DNA of 64,000 nucleotides from Arthrobacter gandavensis (GTDB lineage Bacteria; Actinomycetota; Actinomycetes; Actinomycetales; Micrococcaceae). Each line of letters begins with the position of its first letter. Position 1 is the stretch's first letter. The stretch is from positions 62,001-126,000 of the forward strand of contig NZ_VTFU01000006.1 of the NCBI RefSeq assembly GCF_009192735.1. Direction: 5' to 3'. Shown here one piece after another: positions 58,795 to 64,000 of the stretch. The position numbers and the translations under genes were made by a program. Under the pieces are notes generated by a model that saw only the letters and a list, made by a program, of their open reading frames with translations, did not search any database and was not told the origin of the DNA.

Positions 58795-60480
58795 CTACGC
58801 CGGCTGGGGAACTGAGGCCGGCGTTGTGATGCGGTTGAGGTAATCAACGGCACCGGTGATGTCGGTGCCGGAAGAGCGGAACCCGATGTGTCCGTCCGGA
58901 CGGACCACCAGCAGTTCGGGGCGGCGGACGCTCAGGCCCAGGCGCTCAAAGGCCAGCCCGCTGATGTCCTGGATTTCGTTGGGGCTGTCGGCTGCCAGCC
59001 GGCTTCCCACGTTCAGGCGCTGGACACTCAGCCACGGCGACAGGCGGCCCAGTGCATCATGCAGCCGGAGCTGCGTATCCGCAGGCCAGCCGCGGCCGCA
59101 AAGGAGGACGTGGAACCCCGGTGTGGCCAGGATGTCGTGCAGCCGTGTTTCCCTGCCATGGTCGAGCACCACGGCATCGGGCAGCCGGTCACCGGACTTC
59201 GGGCCAGCGGTCAGGAAAGCCGGCAGCCGGGCATCGCCCGTATCCACCATGTCGCTGCCGCGGTACGCGGTGTCGAGCTGGGAAACCGTCCGGAAGAGCC
59301 GGCTCCGCAGCATTTTCGAACCGGAGGCTTTGGGTGCGATGGCCGGCAGGAGCTTGGTGCGCGGGAATTTCAGCAGCGCGCTGCGGCTGGAGGCCAGCTT
59401 GAAGACGCGGTCCGTGAACTGCAGGATGCCTTGCCCCACCGGACGCCGTTCGGCGTCATAGCTGTCCACGAGCTCATCCGACGCCAGGCCGCGTGCACCC
59501 AGGGCGAGCTTCCACCCCAGGTTCATTGCGTCCTGGATGCCGGTGTTCATGCCCTGGGCAGCCACGGGGGAGTGGACATGCGCGGCGTCACCGGCGAGGA
59601 AAACGGACCCCGACTGGTAATACTCGGCGATCTGGTGGGAGAGCTTGAAGCTGCTGATCCACTGCGGGTCCTTCAGCTGGAGAGCGCCGCCGGTGAATTT
59701 ATCGGCCATCTCCTGGAGCGAATCCAGGGTGGCCTCGGAGGTGTCGCCCTCCTCCTTCATGCCGATCAGCCGCCATGAGGAAGGGCTGCCCAGCGGGAAC
59801 AGCATCATGAAGCCGTCGTCGTTGAGGTAGGAGTGGATAACGCCCGGCTCAACGCCGTCGGCTTCCAGATCGGCCAGCACAAAAGTGCCGGGGTAGTCGC
59901 TGCCGCGCCAGTCCATGCCGGCCTTGGCCCGCACCGTGCTGTGGGCGCCGTCGGCGCCGACGACGTAGCGCGCCCGGATGCGCTCGATGCCGCGGTCCAG
60001 TCGCTGGATTTTGGCTTCCATGCCGGCAAACGGATCCTCGGGGTCCAGCCGTTCCAGATCGTGCAGCTCAGCGCCGCGTTCCACCCGGATACCCTGGGCG
60101 CCCAGATGGGAAACCAAGGCACGTTCAGTCTCGGCCTGGGAGAGGAAGAGCAGGTGCTGGTATTCGGAGTCTTCGATGCCGGCGTCGGACAGGTCCACCG
60201 GGATGGTCTGCTCCGGCAGGTGCAGGTGGAGCCCGCGGGCCGGGTGCCCGGCTGCCGCCAGGCCGGCGCTCAGGCCAAACGGCCGGAGCGCTTCGAGCGT
60301 CCGGGGCTGCAGGGCAAGTGCCCGGGAATGTTCGGAGCGGTTCAGCTGGCGGTCGATGATGCGGAAACTGGTGCCAAAACTGCTCAATTGGGCCGCAAGG
60401 GCCAGCCCCGTGGGCCCCGCTCCCACGATCAGGACGTCGACGTCGTAGTTATTGTCCGCACTGTGCTGATGAGCCGCCAT
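58795..60480 (-). CDS. FAD-dependent aromatic-ring monooxygenase family protein
   Basis: This is a 561-residue flavoprotein monooxygenase of the PheA/TfdB/UbiH-like group that hydroxylates aromatic compounds with NAD(P)H and oxygen. An FAD Rossmann motif GAGPTGLALA is at about residue 20, the NAD(P)H-linked DG motif is in VVGADGAHSTVRAKAG, and the FAD ribityl-binding GDAAH motif is in FLAGDAAHVHSPVAAQGMNTGIQDAMNLGWKLA. A thioredoxin-like C-terminal domain (about 430-560) is typical of larger members. The start ATG 60480 lies six bases after TAGGCT, so it is probably leaderless; the GTG at 60486 would be an alternative. It is divergent from the ureohydrolase gene. The natural substrate is unknown. 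Confidence 0.9.
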   Translation of the reverse strand: MAAHQHSADNNYDVDVLIVGAGPTGLALAAQLSSFGTSFRIIDRQLNRSEHSRALALQPRTLEALRPFGLSAGLAAAGHPARGLHLHLPEQTIPVDLSDAGIEDSEYQHLLFLSQAETERALVSHLGAQGIRVERGAELHDLERLDPEDPFAGMEAKIQRLDRGIERIRARYVVGADGAHSTVRAKAGMDWRGSDYPGTFVLADLEADGVEPGVIHSYLNDDGFMMLFPLGSPSSWRLIGMKEEGDTSEATLDSLQEMADKFTGGALQLKDPQWISSFKLSHQIAEYYQSGSVFLAGDAAHVHSPVAAQGMNTGIQDAMNLGWKLALGARGLASDELVDSYDAERRPVGQGILQFTDRVFKLASSRSALLKFPRTKLLPAIAPKASGSKMLRSRLFRTVSQLDTAYRGSDMVDTGDARLPAFLTAGPKSGDRLPDAVVLDHGRETRLHDILATPGFHVLLCGRGWPADTQLRLHDALGRLSPWLSVQRLNVGSRLAADSPNEIQDISGLAFERLGLSVRRPELLVVRPDGHIGFRSSGTDITGAVDYLNRITTPASVPQPA

Positions 60481-60486
60481 ACTCAC

Positions 60487-60492
60487 AGCCTA
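60487..60492 (-). promoter_or_regulatory. Leaderless promoter -10 for FAD monooxygenase
   Basis: On the minus strand TAGGCT (plus-strand AGCCTA at 60487-60492) is followed by six bases and then the ATG at 60480. There is no ribosome site. A plus-strand TAGGCT (60575-60580) lies about 50 bases before the ureohydrolase ATG and could serve that gene. Confidence 0.45.
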
Positions 60493-60628
60493 GTCTTGAC
60501 CTGCGCCCACGTTCCACTTTAGCCTCAGGGGAAACACTTAATGCTTATTAGGCAACCAACTTGGTAGGCTCGGCGGCATCGAACCGGGGAGGCCCCACAC
60601 GGCGGAACTGGAATCTGGAGAATCTCAA

Positions 60629-61597
60629 ATGCTCAATCCCCCGCGGATCACTGCCAATGGAAACCTCGGCCCGATCGACGCGTCACTGGTGCCGCGTTAC
60701 GCCGGCCCCGCCACCTACGCGCGCCTGCCGCGCCTGGACGAGGTGCAGTATGCCGATGTTGCCGTGGTGGGGGTGCCCTTTGACAGTGGCGTGTCCTTCC
60801 GCCCCGGCGCCCGCTTTGGGGCCAACCATGTCCGGGAAGCCTCCCGGTTGCTGCGCCCCTACAATCCGGCGCAGGATGCTTCGCCGTTCGAAAACCTGCA
60901 GGTGGCCGATGCCGGCGACATGGCGGTAAACCCCTTCAACATCGATGAAGCCATTGAGACGGTACAGGCCAACGCCATGGACCTGACGGAAAGCGGCACC
61001 AAGCTGCTGACACTGGGCGGAGACCACACCATCGCCCTGCCGCTGCTGCGGGCCGCGTCCGAGCGCGCCGGGCAGCCCGTGGCGCTGCTGCACTTCGACG
61101 CCCACCTGGACACGTGGGACAGCTACTTTGGCGCTGAATACACCCACGGGACCCCGTTCCGCCGGGCCGTGGAAGAAGGCATCCTCGACACGGAAGCAAT
61201 TTCCCACGTGGGAACCCGTGGCCCGCTCTACGGCAAGCGTGACCTGGAGGATGACCGGCGGTTCGGCTTTGGCATCCTGACCTCTTCCGATGTGCTCCGG
61301 CAGGGCGTGGATGAGGTGGCCGCAAAACTGCGGGACCGCATTGGGAGCCGGCCGCTGTACGTTTCCGTCGACATTGACGTTTTGGACCCGGCGCATGCAC
61401 CGGGAACAGGAACTCCCGAGGCCGGCGGCATGACCAGCCGCGAACTCCTGGAAATCCTGCGCGGGCTGCGCGGCCTGAACCTGGTGGGAGCGGACGTCGT
61501 CGAGGTTGCTCCGGCCTACGACCACGCAGACATCACCGCCGTTGCCGCCTCACATGTTGCCTATGACCTGATCACGCTGATGGGGCTGCCGGCATGA
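60629..61597 (+). CDS. Ureohydrolase, agmatinase family
   Basis: This is a 322-residue binuclear manganese ureohydrolase of the arginase/agmatinase fold, which splits urea from a guanidino compound. The metal ligands are in [14 protein letters not shown] and [19 protein letters not shown], and the [15 protein letters not shown] segment is usual. By family the substrate could be agmatine, 4-guanidinobutyrate, 3-guanidinopropionate or proclavaminic acid; these are not told apart by the motifs seen. It starts at ATG 60629 (GGAG upstream), and its stop codon overlaps the next gene (ATGA). The coupled thiamine-diphosphate enzyme favours 4-guanidinobutyrate from a ketoarginine route (inference). 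Confidence 0.92.
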   Translation: MLNPPRITANGNLGPIDASLVPRYAGPATYARLPRLDEVQYADVAVVGVPFDSGVSFRPGARFGANHVREASRLLRPYNPAQDASPFENLQVADAGDMAVNPFNIDEAIETVQANAMDLTESGTKLLTLGGDHTIALPLLRAASERAGQPVALLHFDAHLDTWDSYFGAEYTHGTPFRRAVEEGILDTEAISHVGTRGPLYGKRDLEDDRRFGFGILTSSDVLRQGVDEVAAKLRDRIGSRPLYVSVDIDVLDPAHAPGTGTPEAGGMTSRELLEILRGLRGLNLVGADVVEVAPAYDHADITAVAASHVAYDLITLMGLPA

Positions 61598-63381
61598 ACG
61601 TGACTGACGGAAGGAACGTGGCTGCCGGAAGGAACATGACAGGTCAGCCCGATGTATCGCCCGTCGGCGGAACGGCGGCGCACAACATCCGGGACGAGGC
61701 AACCGCAACAGCAGCCATGCCGGCGGCCGGCGCCGCCGTGCGCAACGGCGGGGACCTGGTGGTGGAAACCCTCGCCGCGCTCGGCGCCACCACCGTTTTT
61801 GGGATTCCCGGGCAGCACGCACTGGGGCTTTTTGATGCGTTGTCCCGCTCCGACCTGCGGTTTGTCTCCTCACGGGTGGAAAACAACTCGGCCTTTGCCG
61901 CAGACGGTTTCTCCCGCGCCACCGGCCAGGTGGGGGTGCTGTTCCTTTCGACCGGTCCCGGCGCCCTGACCGCGTTGTCCGGACTGCAGGAGGCCTACGC
62001 GACGGGCGTGCCAATGGTGGTGGTCGCCAGCCAAATCCCCATCGAGGGCCTGGGTGCACGCCGCCGCGGGATGCTGCACCAGCTGGATGACCAGAAGGCC
62101 TCGGCCGCCAACGTCACCAAGAGCCAGCGGTTGATCCAGCACGCGTCCGGCATTCCGTCGGCCATCCAGGATGCGTGGACGGAGGCCATCTCCTCACCGA
62201 TGGGACCCGTCTGGCTTGAAGTGCCGCAAAACGTCCTGCTGAACCCCACCATGGTGCCGGCGGTGGAAGATGCGCTGGCTGAACCGTTTGATAACCCGCC
62301 CCGCACCGAACTGGTCAAGGAAGCTGTGCGCTGGCTCGCCGCCGCGGAACGCCCAGCGGTCATCGCCGGGGGCGGCACCCGGCGCGGCGGGGCGGAGGAG
62401 GATTTACTGGCGCTCGCCAAGAAGCTGCGCGCACCGGTCATCTGCACCCCCGGCGGCAACGGAGCCTTCCCCTGGAACCATGAACTGTCCCTGCAGTCGT
62501 GGATCGAGGACCGCCACACCACCGAGGTCCTCGAAGACGCCGACGTATTGCTCGTTGTTGGATCCTCGCTGGGTGAGGTTACCTCTAACTACTTCACCCT
62601 GAAGCCCCGCGGCCGGATCATCCAGATTGACGCCGAACCCCGGGTACTGGAATCCAACCAGCCCGCGCTGGGAATTCGGGCGGACGCCGGCCAGGCCCTC
62701 GCTGCCCTGGACCGTGCCCTGGAGCAGGCTCTCCTCGATGCGCCCCGCCGGGAACCGGACTGGCACGGGCAGAGCCCGGAGGACGTTGTGGCCGCGACCC
62801 TGGCAAAGGTTTCTGCCCGCCTGGACAGCCAGGATCTGGGGATGGAACGCGCCTTCATGGCAGACATCCGCGCTGCCGTCCCTGCCGGCATGCAGACTTT
62901 CTGGGACATGACCATCTCCGCCTACTGGGCCTGGAGCTGCTGGGACGCAAAATCCGGCCAGTTCCACTCGGCCCAGGGTGCCGGCGGGCTGGGGTACGGC
63001 TATCCCGGCGCCATCGGAGGCGCCGTCGGCCTCGGGGAACGCGTGCTGGCCGTCTCCGGCGACGGCTCGGCGATGTATTCGATTGCCGAACTGGCCACCG
63101 CCCGGCAGCACAACCTGCCCGTTACCTGGCTGATTGTCGACGACGGCGGCTACGGGATCCTGCGTGAGTACATGGTCGAGGCCTTTGGCAAGGCCACCGC
63201 AACGGAACTTGCCGGCCCGGACTTCGTGAAGCTGGCCGAGGCCTTTGGCGTACCCGCACGGCGGACCACGCCTGACGGTGTCCGGCGGGCGCTGGAGGAA
63301 TCACTGGCTGCCGACGGCCCCAACGTGGTGGTGGTGGAGGCGACAATCGGCCTGTTCGCTCCGACCCACCTGGGGCTCTGA
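61594..63381 (+). CDS. Thiamine-diphosphate-dependent enzyme (decarboxylase/lyase family)
   Basis: This is a 595-residue TPP enzyme of the acetolactate-synthase/benzoylformate-decarboxylase superfamily. The activating Glu is in [20 protein letters not shown], and the TPP-binding motif is [19 protein letters not shown] to DDGGYGIL. The central domain (about 220-370) has the Rossmann-like AGGGTRRGG and VVGSSLGEV. The N-terminal 45 residues are a variable Ala/Gly-rich extension. It is coupled to the ureohydrolase by an ATGA overlap. This enzyme plus a ureohydrolase would fit 2-ketoarginine decarboxylase and guanidinobutyrase (AruI/GbuA in Pseudomonas). An acetolactate synthase or a CeaS-like carboxyethylarginine synthase is less likely, but not excluded. 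Confidence 0.88.
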   Translation: MNVTDGRNVAAGRNMTGQPDVSPVGGTAAHNIRDEATATAAMPAAGAAVRNGGDLVVETLAALGATTVFGIPGQHALGLFDALSRSDLRFVSSRVENNSAFAADGFSRATGQVGVLFLSTGPGALTALSGLQEAYATGVPMVVVASQIPIEGLGARRRGMLHQLDDQKASAANVTKSQRLIQHASGIPSAIQDAWTEAISSPMGPVWLEVPQNVLLNPTMVPAVEDALAEPFDNPPRTELVKEAVRWLAAAERPAVIAGGGTRRGGAEEDLLALAKKLRAPVICTPGGNGAFPWNHELSLQSWIEDRHTTEVLEDADVLLVVGSSLGEVTSNYFTLKPRGRIIQIDAEPRVLESNQPALGIRADAGQALAALDRALEQALLDAPRREPDWHGQSPEDVVAATLAKVSARLDSQDLGMERAFMADIRAAVPAGMQTFWDMTISAYWAWSCWDAKSGQFHSAQGAGGLGYGYPGAIGGAVGLGERVLAVSGDGSAMYSIAELATARQHNLPVTWLIVDDGGYGILREYMVEAFGKATATELAGPDFVKLAEAFGVPARRTTPDGVRRALEESLAADGPNVVVVEATIGLFAPTHLGL

Positions 63382-63408
63382 CTCCGGAGACCTCTTCCCG
63401 CTGGTGCG

Positions 63409-64000
63409 TCAGTCTTCGGGTTCTTCCTTCTCCAGCGGGCGGATATAGAAGCAGTCCGGGAAACGGGTGGCGGCTGCCCGCCAGCCGTCCCGGGCCGAGG
63501 GCATTGGCCGGGCGGAGAACACTGACACCCGTTTGACCTCCCAGGCCCGGTTGTCCCGCCGGAGCACATGTTCACCATGCAGGGACCGGATGAGCCGCCA
63601 GCCCTGCGCGCATGCCTCGGTCAGGTGACGGACTTCCTCGGCCCGCGCGACCGGTCCCAGGATCCGGGTGCTGCCTGCCGGGAATCCGGCGGGTTCCCGG
63701 GCCGGGACGGCAGCTGTTGCCTGGGCGCCGGCCGGAAAGTAGTTCGGATCGAACCGCTGCTGGACTGCCTGCCGCGACGTGCCCAGAACGCTGCCGATTT
63801 TCGCCCAGCTCACCCCGCCGTCATGGGCTGCCCTCACGGCCTGACCCTGCAACTCGGAGGAGATCCGCACCAGGTCGTGGAAGGAGGCGACGGCAGCGAG
63901 CAACTGCTCTGTGGAGGGCAGGGCTCCGGCGGCAGCATCGCTGGAAGAGGGAGCGTCAGAGGAAAGGGGCGCATCAGAGGAAGGGGGCGCCTGACTGGAG
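63409..64000 (-). CDS. Helix-turn-helix protein, 5' end outside window (partial)
   Basis: The frame stays open to base 64000 with no in-frame ATG or GTG, so the true start is probably outside the window; a TTG at 63903 would give 164 residues. The last 32 codons before the TTG encode Ser/Asp/Ala/Pro-rich repeats of the SSDAP type (three copies). The following part (LLAAVASFHDLVRISSELQGQAV) precedes a helix-turn-helix segment, GVSWAKIGSVLGTSRQAVQQRF, typical of small actinobacterial DNA-binding proteins. A C-terminal region of about 60 residues (VKRVSVFSARPMPSARDGW to IRPLEKEEPED) is of unknown fold. It converges with the TPP gene. Confidence 0.65.
   Translation of the reverse strand, partial: SSQAPPSSDAPLSSDAPSSSDAAAGALPSTEQLLAAVASFHDLVRISSELQGQAVRAAHDGGVSWAKIGSVLGTSRQAVQQRFDPNYFPAGAQATAAVPAREPAGFPAGSTRILGPVARAEEVRHLTEACAQGWRLIRSLHGEHVLRRDNRAWEVKRVSVFSARPMPSARDGWRAAATRFPDCFYIRPLEKEEPED

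Noticed and set aside
60629-63381. Clavulanate-type pair (CeaS plus amidinohydrolase)
   Set aside because: The fold pair fits, but no beta-lactam synthetase or oxygenase is near, and the TPP active-site region [10 protein letters not shown] is unlike the CeaS sequence I recall; the arginine catabolic reading is simpler.

Overview
The window is GC-rich chromosomal DNA of an actinobacterium, most likely a member of the Micrococcaceae (Arthrobacter or a close relative). The evidence is the gene content and order: an XPB-type helicase beside a helicase-associated protein, a cold-shock protein paired with a DUF3027 protein, an actinobacterial SerC, DUF3263, a LytR_C protein, a DtxR/IdeR repressor with all metal ligands, and pcrA followed by sucCD. 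Starts are often GTG or TTG, and several genes appear to have leaderless promoters. The XPB to serC and the pcrA-sucCD orders resemble, from memory, the Mycobacterium tuberculosis chromosome. I see no insertion sequences, prophage, CRISPR, rRNA or clear recent transfer; one tRNA gene is present.

Layout. 1-7.6 kb: aldo/keto reductase (cut by the window edge), CHAD protein, MFS exporter, flavin oxidoreductase, FemAB-type cell-wall ligase and a ThrE-like exporter ending in two hairpins. 7.6-10.8 kb: a minus-strand run of a one-lobe substrate-binding lipoprotein, a CDF metal transporter (coupled by an ATGA overlap), ung and a siderophore-interacting protein. 11-14.5 kb: DUF3263, LytR_C protein, cold-shock protein and a solo groEL under two tandem CIRCE operators. 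14.5-17.1 kb: WXG100 protein and an OmpR-type two-component system. 17.2-25.5 kb: XPB helicase and partner, cold-shock/DUF3027 pair, MFS exporter, serC. 25.7-29.5 kb: IdeR-like repressor, then an M23 peptidase and two NlpC/P60 proteins preceded by two separate ydaO-type (cyclic di-AMP) riboswitches, so cell-wall hydrolysis is tied to a second messenger. 29.6-33.5 kb: HNH endonuclease, then molybdenum cofactor genes mobA, a DUF6457 gene, moeA and fdhD. 33.5-41 kb: hybrid sensor kinase, ABC exporter, tRNA-Arg(CCT), a MarR/MMPL divergent pair with a three-half-site operator, and a membrane protein.

41-50.4 kb: inositol-phosphatase-like protein, pcrA, sucCD, sugar porter and BCCT osmolyte transporter. 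50.7-52.3 kb: an unusual two-gene operon of helical ESX-like proteins, one with a Gly/Pro/Trp repeat tail; this is the least explained part of the window. 52.6-58.8 kb: aldo/keto reductase, ferritin-VIT1 fusion iron transporter, acyl-CoA synthetase, AI-2E-type permease and XRE-cupin regulator. 58.8-64 kb: FAD monooxygenase, then a coupled ureohydrolase plus thiamine-diphosphate enzyme pair that could be guanidinobutyrase and 2-ketoarginine decarboxylase of arginine breakdown, and a helix-turn-helix protein running off the window end.

Coordinates come from reading the sequence by eye. Functions come from motif and family recognition, with no database search.
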